Below are positions 34,505 through 42,651 of a stretch of DNA of 55,797 nucleotides, piece by piece. This stretch comes from a virus. The notes under the pieces are model-generated. The model was not told where the DNA came from. It saw only the letters and a list, made by a program, of their open reading frames with translations, and searched no databases. Every line of letters begins with the position of its first letter. Within the stretch, counting starts at the first letter, position 1. A program made the position numbers and the translations under genes. Location of the stretch: IMG/VR virus record IMGVR_UViG_3300020202_000007, positions 1 through 55,797 of that record; one strand, given 5' to 3'.

Positions 34505-35115
34505 AGGGACTTCCTCTCCCTCTTGATCCTGAAGATTTCCTTCTTCTCTCGGATGGTCTTTCTGGCGTGGCAGTTGGGGCAAAGCGTCTGCATGTTGCTC
34601 AGATCTTCCCGTAATTCCGGGTAGATCGCCTTCGGCTTGATGTGGTCAACGCAGGCGATTTCCTCATCCCGAAGTCCGCACACTTGGCATGTGTAATCGT
34701 CTCGCTTCAGAGCCCGTCGCTTTTGATACTGCTCTTTGCCTCCCTTCCAGTTGGCGGATTCCTCATCGGTCCTGTTCGGGAAGTGCAGGCAATGTGCGTC
34801 ACTGATGGCAATTACCCTCCGTTTCGCCTTTGTTTCGGGGGACTGCTTCTTTCCGTATGTTGGCCCTTTGAAGCCGCGAGCCGCCTTGGCCTCCCGAATC
34901 CGCTGCCTGTGCTCATCGGAATACCTGTAGCCTCGCTTGCCGCCGTTGGCATGGTCTTCCGCAGTGAAGCGATACCTGTTCGCCACTTGGTTGTGGCCGC
35001 GAACGAACCGCAGCGGCTGCCCCCTCACCCAGCCCCGCTTCTTGTTCGAGAACGGGGCGATCGGTGCAGGCTTTCCGCAGCCACATTCACACAGTTTGCC
35101 GATCGGTGTCCTCAT
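34495..35115 (-). CDS. HNH homing endonuclease with NUMOD-type DNA-binding motif
   Basis: 206 residues from ATG 35115. CECGCGKPAP at the N-terminus, a NUMOD3-like YGKKQSPETKAKRR segment, then the HNH core: RDDYTCQVCGL, CVDHIKPK, LSNMQTLCPNCHARKT. It sits inside the glycosylation cluster, overlapping both the methyltransferase (four bases) and glycosyltransferase (ten bases) genes, consistent with a precisely inserted homing gene. Confidence 0.9.
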   Translation of the reverse strand: MRTPIGKLCECGCGKPAPIAPFSNKKRGWVRGQPLRFVRGHNQVANRYRFTAEDHANGGKRGYRYSDEHRQRIREAKAARGFKGPTYGKKQSPETKAKRRVIAISDAHCLHFPNRTDEESANWKGGKEQYQKRRALKRDDYTCQVCGLRDEEIACVDHIKPKAIYPELREDLSNMQTLCPNCHARKTIREKKEIFRIKRERKSLCG

Positions 35116-35738
35116 GAGCCCAGCCCCGCCCTTTCCGCTCCACGCTGCCAGAACGCGGTTGGCTCCATGTCGCGCGTCACGTACCACGGGTCGATCCAAT
35201 GGCAGTGCGTATAGGCGTCGATCGCTGGAATGACGCCTGACATTCCGAACGCGCAGTAATCGTGAACTAGCACCAGTCCGCCTTCGCGGACCTTCGGCGC
35301 CCAGCGGATGACGTCCTGCACGGCGGCGTCGAATGAATGATCCCCGTCGATATGGACCCAATCGAGCGAGCCGTCAGCGAAGTCGTCCACGGCTTCCAGG
35401 CTGGGCTTGCGCAGAATTTTGAACCCGTACTGCGAGGCGTTCCCCTGCGCGCCGGCGTAGATCAAGTCCTGCCGGGCCTGAGACACCCGATGATAGGCGC
35501 GGTACGGGTCGATGCAGGTGATGTCCAGATCGGGAATGTGCTCGCGCCAGAGCTTCGCCGAAGCCCCGTAGCGGCAGCCGATCTCCGCGGCCTTGACCAG
35601 ACCCATGTCTCGCATCGTTCGCGCCAGCGCCACTCGCCCGCCCTCGCGACGGGAATGTGGCGTCGCCAACAGCGGGAGATTGTCCAGTCCGCCGATGAAG
35701 CGAAAGTGCCTCTCAAGGTGCTTGCGCAGATCGAGCAT
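35112..35738 (-). CDS. Class I SAM-dependent methyltransferase
   Basis: 208 residues. AEIGCRYGASA is motif I, DITCIDPYR the acidic motif II loop, LDWVHIDGDHSFDAA motif IV, and VREGGLVLVHDY a following strand, as in Methyltransf_24-type enzymes that act on sugars or small molecules. Placed between glycosyltransferases, it likely methylates a glycan. Confidence 0.88.
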   Translation of the reverse strand: MLDLRKHLERHFRFIGGLDNLPLLATPHSRREGGRVALARTMRDMGLVKAAEIGCRYGASAKLWREHIPDLDITCIDPYRAYHRVSQARQDLIYAGAQGNASQYGFKILRKPSLEAVDDFADGSLDWVHIDGDHSFDAAVQDVIRWAPKVREGGLVLVHDYCAFGMSGVIPAIDAYTHCHWIDPWYVTRDMEPTAFWQRGAERAGLGS

Positions 35739-36444
35739 CCGCTACTCCCTGGTTGTAAATGGCCGTGATGTCCGAGGCTTTTCCCCAGACCGGAATGTCC
35801 CACGCTTTCAATTCGCCTGGCTTTCGTTCCAGCCCCGGAGTATTGATGTACGTGGGGGAAAGTCCCTGGGGATGGCACAGGTTCACCATCGGTTCGATGC
35901 ACCACCACTCGACCAAATTCCGCCGAGTCACCCCAAGTATCTTCTCGACCTCCCGCCGGCCGATCTCCCCGGTGTAATCCTTGCCGCTCGGGTACTTTCT
36001 TTCGCGCTCTTCTAAAGCGTCGATCACCAACTGCCGCGGGCCGATCATCGTGAAGTTGCCGTGCTTGCGAATCGCCGAGAAGAACGGCCGCTGCGCCCAT
36101 GAAAAAACGCTCCACCGCGACATGTCGTAGGCCACCGCGTCGTCCGGTGGCCGGAAGTCGTTGAAGTGCCTGGCCGGGTAGAGCGTGTCGTCCTCCGCCA
36201 CGGCCACGTACTTCGTTTCTGCCAGCTTCGCTCCGCGCAGCAATTGCCGGTACACGTTCCACGCGCAGAACGGACCCTCCTGAATCAGGTAGGTCGTCCC
36301 AGGCCGGTCCAGCTCCATCTTCTCCCTGGAAATGACCACCATCGGCCTGCCGTCCGCTGCGCGCAGCAGATGCTCCAGATGGAATTTCTCCCACCTGGAT
36401 GGAAGGGCGTTCAGCGTCAGGAAAATGATGGTCAGGTCGGACAT
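35713..36444 (-). CDS. Glycosyltransferase-like protein (GT-A fold)
   Basis: 243 residues. LTIIFLTLNALPSRW and KYVAVAEDDTLYPARHF (EDD metal site) give a GT-A type start; WCIEPMVNLCHPQGLSPTYI is a plausible acceptor part. Similar proteins occur in phage glycosylation clusters. It overlaps the methyltransferase gene by 26 bases. Confidence 0.75.
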   Translation of the reverse strand: MSDLTIIFLTLNALPSRWEKFHLEHLLRAADGRPMVVISREKMELDRPGTTYLIQEGPFCAWNVYRQLLRGAKLAETKYVAVAEDDTLYPARHFNDFRPPDDAVAYDMSRWSVFSWAQRPFFSAIRKHGNFTMIGPRQLVIDALEERERKYPSGKDYTGEIGRREVEKILGVTRRNLVEWWCIEPMVNLCHPQGLSPTYINTPGLERKPGELKAWDIPVWGKASDITAIYNQGVADARSAQAP

Positions 36445-36447
36445 GGG

Positions 36448-36948
36448 CTACGTCGCGGAAGGCGAACTCGATGGAGAACTCGACGTTGACGCCGATGGAG
36501 AGCTCGACGTCGAGGCCGATGGCGAACTCGACGTCGATGCTGATGGGCTCGTGGACGGGCTGCTCGACGGCGACGCGGAAGAAATCACCGTGCCGACGTT
36601 GCCCTCCAGGACTTCCCAACGGTACGAGCCGGCGGAGATCGTCACGGAGATCAGCGACAGGAAATCGCTGGCGTCGGCAAACGTGGCCTGGGTTTCCAGC
36701 GCGACGTTCAGCCCGGCCGGCGCCGTGACCACGACATCCCCGCCGCCGTCCGTCTTTAGGCGGAGGACGAATCGAATGCCCGGCTTGGTGGGATTCGCCA
36801 GCGTCCGGGTTTCCGCGGAACCGCCTGACACCATCTCACAGATCAGCAAGTCGCCGTTGGGGCGAATGATTTTGCCGCTCCCGGGGTCGGTGAGAATCTT
36901 CGGGCCGCGATAAAGGTCGTGATGGATGCGATGCGGAGACATTGACAT
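36448..36948 (-). CDS. Small structural protein with Ser-Pro tail (paralogue of next gene)
   Basis: 166 residues. Residues 1-122 share the motif order HRIH.DL, PGSGK..R, TRTL..PTKPGIRFVLRL, T.ADASDFL, SYRWEVLEGN with the 125-residue protein at 36993-37370. The extra 44 residues are a Ser-Pro-Thr-Ala low-complexity tail. A beta-rich head- or tail-decoration role is plausible. Confidence 0.7.
   Translation of the reverse strand: MSMSPHRIHHDLYRGPKILTDPGSGKIIRPNGDLLICEMVSGGSAETRTLANPTKPGIRFVLRLKTDGGGDVVVTAPAGLNVALETQATFADASDFLSLISVTISAGSYRWEVLEGNVGTVISSASPSSSPSTSPSASTSSSPSASTSSSPSASTSSSPSSSPSAT
36451..36582 (-). repeat. Ser-Pro coding minisatellite, tract 2
   Basis: About 130 bp with near-identical repeats of roughly 30 bp encoding the C-terminal tail. 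It is shorter and more regular than the other two tracts. Confidence 0.85.
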
Positions 36949-36992
36949 AGGAACAGTCCTTTCGGAAAGAGGAACAGGGCTTGGCCCAGAAG

Positions 36993-37370
36993 CTACGCGG
37001 AGATCGTGACGCCCGTATTGCCCTCCATGACCTCCCAGCGGTACGTTGCCGGGGCTGTGGCCGTTGGTGCGGTGTACTCCACAGACACGAGCTGCAGTAA
37101 ATCGCTCGCATCGGCAAACCGGGCCTGCGTCTCGCCAGCGACGTTGAAGCCGTTCTCGGCGGTTACAACCACGTCCCCGCCGTCAGTCATCAGGCGGAGG
37201 ACGAAGCGGATTCCCGGCTTAGTGGGAGCCTTGAGCGTGCGCGTCTCGGCCGCAGTGGAGACCATCTCCAGGATCTGGAGGTCTTCCGTGACGCGAATCG
37301 TTCCGCCGTTGCCGGGGTCGGGCATCGACTTTGGAACGCGGAGCAAGTCGGAGTGGATTCGATGGGACAT
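36993..37370 (-). CDS. Small structural protein (tandem paralogue without tail)
   Basis: 125 residues, beta-rich. Shares the block order TRTLKAPTKPGIRFVLRL and AGETQARFADASDLLQL with the neighbour at 36448-36948 but ends at TISA without a Ser-Pro tail. Likely a tandem duplication with the tail added to one copy. Function unknown; capsid decoration or tail decoration are options. Confidence 0.7.
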   Translation of the reverse strand: MSHRIHSDLLRVPKSMPDPGNGGTIRVTEDLQILEMVSTAAETRTLKAPTKPGIRFVLRLMTDGGDVVVTAENGFNVAGETQARFADASDLLQLVSVEYTAPTATAPATYRWEVMEGNTGVTISA

Positions 37371-37405
37371 AGGAACATCCTTTTGGCAAGGAAGAGGAAA
37401 GACAC

Positions 37406-37771
37406 TTAATCGTCCGAGTCGATAATCGCCTCGATCGAGCCAGTCAGCGCGTTGCCACCCTGGGCGACGACCACCTTGATTCGCTCGCCGACAACGGGAA
37501 TCATTTCCGCCAGGTCGGTGAACGCTGCCCCATCCGCGACCTTATGGGGAATCGCCCGCGGGTAGAAGAACGCATTGCTCGTCCCCGCGTTGGCCTTCGT
37601 GAGGATGGGAATGCCTGACGTTTCTCCGGTGATCGCCAGATCCGCTCCCGTGTCGAGCGTTCCTGGCCGGTAGATAATGGCCACCAATCGACCGCGAATC
37701 TTCGATCCGAGGTACACCGTGGCATCGCCGCCGCTGTCGGTCGTGATCGCTGTTGTCAGTTTGTGAAGCAT
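37406..37771 (-). CDS. Small phage structural protein
   Basis: 121 residues, beta-rich (GDATVYLGSKIRGRLVAIIYRPG, LTKANAGTSNAFFYPRA). The pattern resembles short phage head- or tail-associated proteins found next to adaptor genes. Start overlaps the upstream gene by one base. No diagnostic motif. Confidence 0.65.
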   Translation of the reverse strand: MLHKLTTAITTDSGGDATVYLGSKIRGRLVAIIYRPGTLDTGADLAITGETSGIPILTKANAGTSNAFFYPRAIPHKVADGAAFTDLAEMIPVVGERIKVVVAQGGNALTGSIEAIIDSDD

Positions 37772-39012
37772 CAGAGATTGTCTCCGTCGAGGGTCAGGCT
37801 GCCGATCCTTGCAGACCGCGCCCAGTATTCCGAATCGAACACTCGTGATCTCCCTCCCCTGTCCGGTCCCAAACTGGTTGGGGCGGACTTGTCCAGATCA
37901 GCCCGGATCGCCAGGGGTAGCATCGCCTGAAACATTTGCGTGTGCCGGCCGTCTGTCTTCTCGTAGAAGTCGAGTTCAACAGCCGACAGGCACGCTTCGA
38001 CGATGAGTTGCGCCAGCGTCTCGCCACCCACCGGGTACTGGTTCGTGGCGTCGATCATCGTGGGACGCAAGATCATCGGGACTCTCAGGACGTAGGCCGC
38101 GTCCGGCGTGGGATGGAGCGCCAATCGCTTCCGCGATCCTGTCGTCGGGTCGAATTCAACCGTGCGCACGGAATAGAAAACGGGCCGGTCGTAGTACGGA
38201 TTGTCCTGCTGCCATGTCCGAATCGCCCTGTCATGCCGCTGCCGCACTGGCGGATAGAGGTTGTTTTGATCCGGGTAGTAGGTCAAGTCGCTGTCGTTCG
38301 CGATGGCCTCGAACGCAGCGGGAAGCTCGATTTCCGGCCTGCCAAGCTGAAAAGCACTGGCCGAGGCCACCGTGACCGAAGTATCGTCGAGCGTGATTTG
38401 CGTGTTTCCATTTCGGGTGGCGACGGAATAGTAGCTATTGCTGACCTTGAGAATTCCATCGGCCGCCCAGCTTGGGAATGTGCCGCCCGTGAGCGTCACC
38501 ACACCGGCAGCGATCGTGACCGTTCCCGTGGCGTAAGGCGCGGTCGTCGTGATGTCTTTGGTCGGTTTGAAGAAGGACCAGTCGTGCGCCGTGTAAACGT
38601 AATGCAATCCGTCCCGAATGCACTGGAGAATGTCCACGAGCTGGTCGGCCGTGAACCCGCTACGGATGCCGAACAGTTCATGCCCAACACGCTCGAGCAG
38701 GCTGTTGTAGCTGGCGACCATCCCGAAGTCGTCGGAGACCGCCGGAAGGTCGAACTCGATGTAGATCGTGTCGCCGTCATAGACGAATTCGATGTACGCC
38801 GTGTAGGCGACGCCGTACTCTGCTGAGAACGTGTACTCGTAAACGCCCGTGGCGCTGTTGGTCATGTTCGTGCCATCGGCCACGACCATCGCACTGGTGT
38901 CGTTGCGCTTGATGCCGAACGTGCCCGTGGGATCAGACAGCTTGGCCGACGTGACGTTGGTGGGCGTGCTGCCGACCTTGAACGTCTGCGAGATGGTTCG
39001 TGAAACGGGCAT
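37771..39012 (-). CDS. Putative adaptor / tail-tube type protein (podovirus gatekeeper class)
   Basis: 413 residues. The central part has the helical LVDILQCIRDGLHYVY followed by HDWSFFKP, typical of phage adaptor/gatekeeper proteins that attach below the portal; the first 90 residues form a beta sandwich-like module with AYIEFVYDGDTIYIEFDLP. Gene position after the capsid genes and before the nozzle-like gene agrees. Confidence 0.65.
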   Translation of the reverse strand: MPVSRTISQTFKVGSTPTNVTSAKLSDPTGTFGIKRNDTSAMVVADGTNMTNSATGVYEYTFSAEYGVAYTAYIEFVYDGDTIYIEFDLPAVSDDFGMVASYNSLLERVGHELFGIRSGFTADQLVDILQCIRDGLHYVYTAHDWSFFKPTKDITTTAPYATGTVTIAAGVVTLTGGTFPSWAADGILKVSNSYYSVATRNGNTQITLDDTSVTVASASAFQLGRPEIELPAAFEAIANDSDLTYYPDQNNLYPPVRQRHDRAIRTWQQDNPYYDRPVFYSVRTVEFDPTTGSRKRLALHPTPDAAYVLRVPMILRPTMIDATNQYPVGGETLAQLIVEACLSAVELDFYEKTDGRHTQMFQAMLPLAIRADLDKSAPTSLGPDRGGRSRVFDSEYWARSARIGSLTLDGDNL

Positions 39013-39734
39013 CAGCTAACCTCTGTTTCCTCGAACGTGTAGGTAAAACTGCCGACCGAGACGGGAACCACTCTGATCTCACGCGAACTATCCACGTTCA
39101 CGCCGGGCGGACCGCGAGTGAAACACCGCCCCTCGACAATGATGACCGCCCCTTCGCCGCTGGGGCTCGTGCTGGGGGAAGTCGAGATACTAAACGACGG
39201 CGAAGGGCTGGCTGACGGCGAGGACGATACGGATGCGCTGGGACTGGTGCTCGGCGATGCGCTGACGCTGGCGGAAGGCGAACTGGACGGCGTTCCCGAC
39301 ACCGACGCCGAAGGCGAGGAGCTAACAGATGCGCTTGGCGATGCCGAGGCGCTGGCGGATGGCGACGTGGACGGCGAGGCGGATGCTGAGCTCGAAGGCG
39401 ATGTCGATGGAGAACTGCTTACGCTGACGCTCGGTGAGGCGGAGGCGCTCGCCGATGGCGAGGAGCTTGGCGTGGCGCTGGCCGAAGCGCTTGGTGAAGC
39501 GCTGGGCGAGGAGGAAGGGGACGGCGATGCGGACGGTGAGCTTGAAAGGGAACTGCTTGGCGATGCGGATGGAGACGCTGACGGAGACGCACTAGCCGAA
39601 GCCGAAGGGCTGGAAGAGGGGCTGCTGCTGGCGCTCGTTGACGGGCTGAGGGATGGCGATGATGACGGCGACGAACCACCAGCCGCTGGCAGGGCGCTGA
39701 TCGGCAGTTCGGAAATTGCACCAAAACCAAGCAT
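39012..39734 (-). CDS. Virion-associated protein with central Ser-Pro tract
   Basis: 240 residues. The start MLGFGAISELPISALP is a short motif I recognise at the N-terminus of small phage structural proteins. It is followed by about 170 residues of Ser-Pro-X low complexity and a 48-residue beta-type end (GEGAVIIVEGRCF). The order suggests an attachment peptide, a flexible stalk and a tip. Confidence 0.65.
   Translation of the reverse strand: MLGFGAISELPISALPAAGGSSPSSSPSLSPSTSASSSPSSSPSASASASPSASPSASPSSSLSSSPSASPSPSSSPSASPSASASATPSSSPSASASASPSVSVSSSPSTSPSSSASASPSTSPSASASASPSASVSSSPSASVSGTPSSSPSASVSASPSTSPSASVSSSPSASPSPSFSISTSPSTSPSGEGAVIIVEGRCFTRGPPGVNVDSSREIRVVPVSVGSFTYTFEETEVS
39159..39677 (-). 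repeat. Ser-Pro coding minisatellite, tract 3
   Basis: About 520 bp of degenerate repeats encoding alternating Ser-Pro. It shares codon-level pattern with tracts at 29960-30760 and 36451-36582. Confidence 0.85.
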
Positions 39735-39832
39735 GTCAGCCGCTTATAGGGTTTTCGCTGATGGCTCCCCTGCCATCGTCGGTGTGCATCCACGCCAGTA
39801 GTCGCTCTATCAACCGCCGGTCTCGAATCCCA

Positions 39833-40192
39833 CTAATCCAGGCCAGCGATGCGAAAGGCGACGGCAGCAAACCGTGCAACCTCCTCCCGCGTGAACGGGT
39901 CATTCGTCTCATTGATCTTGCTCAGCATGTCAGCCCGATTTCGGAACGCAGCGTAAAACAGGGCATCAGGGTTGACTGTTGCAGCAATGCCATTTTGAGT
40001 AAGTGTCCCGCCGTCCATGCGGAACTGAGCGCTATTCGTGTTGTAGGCGGCAATCAGGCCGGCATTGGTCAGCTCATCAAATTGCAGTTCGTACGCTGTG
40101 CCCGCTGGCGGCACTAGGTTTTGTTTTTCCTCGATGTAGTTGGCGAAGAATTGTGTAATGTCGCCGGCTGCGTTGGCTCGAAACCTGGCCAT
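39833..40192 (-). CDS. Small phage structural protein
   Basis: 119 residues. Begins MARFRANAAGDITQFF, contains FDELTNAGLIAAYNTN and a helical end RFAAVAFRIAG. It shares with the neighbouring 40202-40606 protein the block of an acidic E/DETNAxL helix and a following residue-rich N-terminal, suggesting related folds. The 98 bp downstream (39735-39832) contain nothing recognised. Confidence 0.6.
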   Translation of the reverse strand: MARFRANAAGDITQFFANYIEEKQNLVPPAGTAYELQFDELTNAGLIAAYNTNSAQFRMDGGTLTQNGIAATVNPDALFYAAFRNRADMLSKINETNDPFTREEVARFAAVAFRIAGLD

Positions 40193-40201
40193 GCTCTGCT
40201 C

Positions 40202-40606
40202 CTATAGGACTTTGCGAATTAGGCGGACGAGAAGCGGGATGATTCGGTTGTTTTGCTGGGTGAGTGCCCTCACTTGAGCCGCCACCTGCGCGTTCGTAGG
40301 ATTGCTGATTGCCAGATAGGTGCCGTTCGTGGCCACCGCGTTATCGGCTGCGTTTAGGAGTCCGTCGCGGTCCTGCTTGGGCTGCCCGTCAGATTGAACC
40401 GCGACGTTTACGCCGTTCTTCTGTAACTGCCCACCGGCAATTGCATAGGCGTTGTGGTTGCGGTCGAAATCGCTCAGCAGGGCCGCATTTGTCTCGGCGT
40501 CGAACGGGACCACGGCAGCGCCACCGGGGACCGGCTGAAGCGATTCCTCAAAATCGGTGCGCAAAAGCCCGATTGATTGACCAGCGACCTGGAAAAACTT
40601 AGCCAT
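40202..40606 (-). CDS. Small phage structural protein
   Basis: 134 residues from ATG 40606; its start overlaps the upstream TGA. AVVPFDAETNAALLSDFDRN followed by a QLQKNGVNVAV strand. It ends in a basic helix RIIPLLVRLIRKVL. Weak similarity to 39833-40192. Function unknown. Confidence 0.6.
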   Translation of the reverse strand: MAKFFQVAGQSIGLLRTDFEESLQPVPGGAAVVPFDAETNAALLSDFDRNHNAYAIAGGQLQKNGVNVAVQSDGQPKQDRDGLLNAADNAVATNGTYLAISNPTNAQVAAQVRALTQQNNRIIPLLVRLIRKVL

Positions 40607-41604
40607 CACTCTTCCTTCCAACTGAGCAGCGTCATGCCAATTGCTGAACCAAATGGATCAATAAAAAACCCAACCTCATCGGCCGTCAAAAAGTCCGTCC
40701 GACCGATGCTGTGCTGCTGGAGCCAATGCTGCCCATCGCAGGACACCCACGTCTTTCGATTTGTCCCATCGTCCCCAATTCTCAGCCAATAGAGTCCCGC
40801 TATTAGCCCTTTAGAATTTGATGTGCTGTACGCGGCGCTGAACGTCGTCGCGTTAGTCATCTTCTTATTCCAGAAATAAAAATCAGCGCCAGCGCCACCA
40901 GGCGCTGGGCCTACGGCTACAACCTTGCCGTCCGACGACTGGCGAAAGCAAAGCCCGCAGTGGGACAGCCCGAGTGCAGGCGCGTCATCGTGAAAGCGAA
41001 AGCAGGCTGTAATCGTGTAGGGAGTCGCAGGGGCTGCCTTCTTGCGGATGTTAAGGCCGTAAGTTCCTCCGTTTGAGTCGTTTGAAAGGTGAACGCCGCC
41101 GTTCGTCGTGTCGATGGTGGCCGAGTCCTGGTTGATCCAGGCGAAGTCACCACTGACTGGCGCGGTGAACGGGAAGATAGGCCCCCACGGGACGAGGGCG
41201 GAACCTGTGTCGCGGTAGATGCTGAAACCGTTGCTTGGGAGCAGGAGGCGGCCCGCCTGAGCGGCAGCCATGTTGGCGACCGTGTTCGTGGGATGAAGAT
41301 ACTGGGCGGCAAAATCAGCCGGCAGCGTGAGAAACACGTCCTTGGTTCCCGCGGACAGGTTCACCGCCGCGCCCGCATTGCTGCTGGCCAGAATCGTCGT
41401 GCGGGCGAGCGTCGTACCGCTCGCGGTGTATGTGCCAATTCCGACTTCCCACTCCGTCCCGCCGACGATTGTGTAGAAGCAGGTGTTGCCATTGCCGACG
41501 ACGCTGAAATCACGGAAGCCGCTCGCCGCGCCGGCCAAGGTCAGTGTGCCCGTGCCTGTCGTGGTAGTGGTCTCTTTAACGCGGTCGTAAAGCAGCGGTC
41601 CCAT
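40606..41604 (-). CDS. Tail-associated protein with conserved N-terminal domain and lectin-like C-terminus
   Basis: 332 residues. Residues 1-95 (YDRVKETTTTTGTGTLTL, RTTILASSNAGAAV, SAGTKDVFLTLPA) match a domain I recognise from many phage tail proteins. The remaining 230 residues form a beta-sandwich, lectin/LamG-like region (CFRFHDDAPALG, WVSCDGQHWLQQH), which may bind host glycans. Confidence 0.75.
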   Translation of the reverse strand: MGPLLYDRVKETTTTTGTGTLTLAGAASGFRDFSVVGNGNTCFYTIVGGTEWEVGIGTYTASGTTLARTTILASSNAGAAVNLSAGTKDVFLTLPADFAAQYLHPTNTVANMAAAQAGRLLLPSNGFSIYRDTGSALVPWGPIFPFTAPVSGDFAWINQDSATIDTTNGGVHLSNDSNGGTYGLNIRKKAAPATPYTITACFRFHDDAPALGLSHCGLCFRQSSDGKVVAVGPAPGGAGADFYFWNKKMTNATTFSAAYSTSNSKGLIAGLYWLRIGDDGTNRKTWVSCDGQHWLQQHSIGRTDFLTADEVGFFIDPFGSAIGMTLLSWKEE

Positions 41605-41633
41605 AGTTTATCCCGCGGTGCAAGGCAGAGTAT

Positions 41634-41658
41634 CTCCGCGGAATTATGCTCCGCGGAG
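41634..41658 (-). promoter_or_regulatory. 9-bp perfect hairpin in an intercistronic gap
   Basis: CTCCGCGGA/TCCGCGGAG with 7-nt loop (41643-41649). Lies between two late genes; no U tract, so an RNA-processing or stability element is likelier than a terminator. Confidence 0.5.
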
Positions 41659-41677
41659 GTGATTTACTATCCAATGA

Positions 41678-42523
41678 CTACAGGAGCTGCGCTGCGCCCC
41701 ACCAGTCGAGTTTCAGGTTCAGTGCCGTGTCCGCGGACTGCGCCTTGGCTCCGATGATCGGCGCCAGGAGTACGTCACCGGGGAACGTCGCCGCGTCAAT
41801 CTCCGCCGCGGTCAGACGCGCCGGGGCGAGGTTTCCTCCGGGGAGCACGCCGTCCACGAACCACTCAACCTTCTTCGGGTGGGCGCGGAAGCGGAAGCCC
41901 ATCCTGATGTACGTGTTGGCCACGCACGTCGCGATGTCGTTCAGCTTCGTCTTCGTCGCACCGTCCTGGTACGTCTGTCCATCCGCCTTGTAAGCCCCGT
42001 GAAAGGCCGCTCCTTCAGCGGCCAAATGGACGAGGCCAAGGAAGTTCTTGTCGGCCAAGGCCCCGCCATCCGTGAACAGGCCGTCAGTGGCGCCCATACT
42101 CACTTCCCCGAGGCCGAGTCCGATGTCCCACTTCGCCGCCGTGATCGCCGACAGGCTGAACCGGGCTTCGAACACGAGGTCTTTGTCCGCCAGCTTGAAC
42201 GGGGCTGCGAGCCCGCGACCCCACTGGAGGACCGCTTCGTCGTTGTCGGCGTTCCCGTCGAGGGCCAACTGAACAAGTCCCTTCTCGGTCGCCGTGTCGG
42301 CGATCTGCTCGACCGTGCAGCCGGCAGACTCCAGGATCAGGTACGGTCCTTCCAGTGTCGAAGCCTGGAACGAATGGAAGTTGTCAAAAAACCCGAAGGC
42401 GGGATTCCCGCTGGGAGTCGTCCAATGAGTGCCGAGTGGCCCCATCGAAGCCGGCGGCGCAAAACTCCTCCACAGACGACCGGAAGGAAGTCTGGAATCG
42501 AAATCGTCGAACGTCAGAAGCAT
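41678..42523 (-). CDS. Putative capsid-associated structural protein
   Basis: 281 residues, AAAGGAATG upstream. Beta-rich with Gly/Ala/Trp-rich strands; ARFSLSAITAAKWDIGLGLGE and EWFVDGVLPGG resemble beta-sandwich decoration or fibre domains. Located directly after the capsid gene, so a decoration protein is plausible. No diagnostic motif. Confidence 0.65.
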   Translation of the reverse strand: MLLTFDDFDSRLPSGRLWRSFAPPASMGPLGTHWTTPSGNPAFGFFDNFHSFQASTLEGPYLILESAGCTVEQIADTATEKGLVQLALDGNADNDEAVLQWGRGLAAPFKLADKDLVFEARFSLSAITAAKWDIGLGLGEVSMGATDGLFTDGGALADKNFLGLVHLAAEGAAFHGAYKADGQTYQDGATKTKLNDIATCVANTYIRMGFRFRAHPKKVEWFVDGVLPGGNLAPARLTAAEIDAATFPGDVLLAPIIGAKAQSADTALNLKLDWWGAAQLL

Positions 42524-42630
42524 CGTTCATTCCTTTTGGTTAGCGGGAGTGTCCCAGCCAAGGGTGGGCGTTTTCCCTGAAGTAAAATGGGGCTCTTGTT
42601 TTCCGTCGCGCCCCTTTTTACGACGCTACG

Positions 42631-42651
42631 GCCGTACTTCAGGAGTACGGC
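42631..42651 (-). promoter_or_regulatory. 8-bp perfect hairpin at the end of the capsid gene
   Basis: GCCGTACT/AGTACGGC, loop TCAGG, overlapping the capsid stop codon. No U tract follows. May protect the abundant capsid mRNA 3' end or cause partial termination. Confidence 0.5.
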
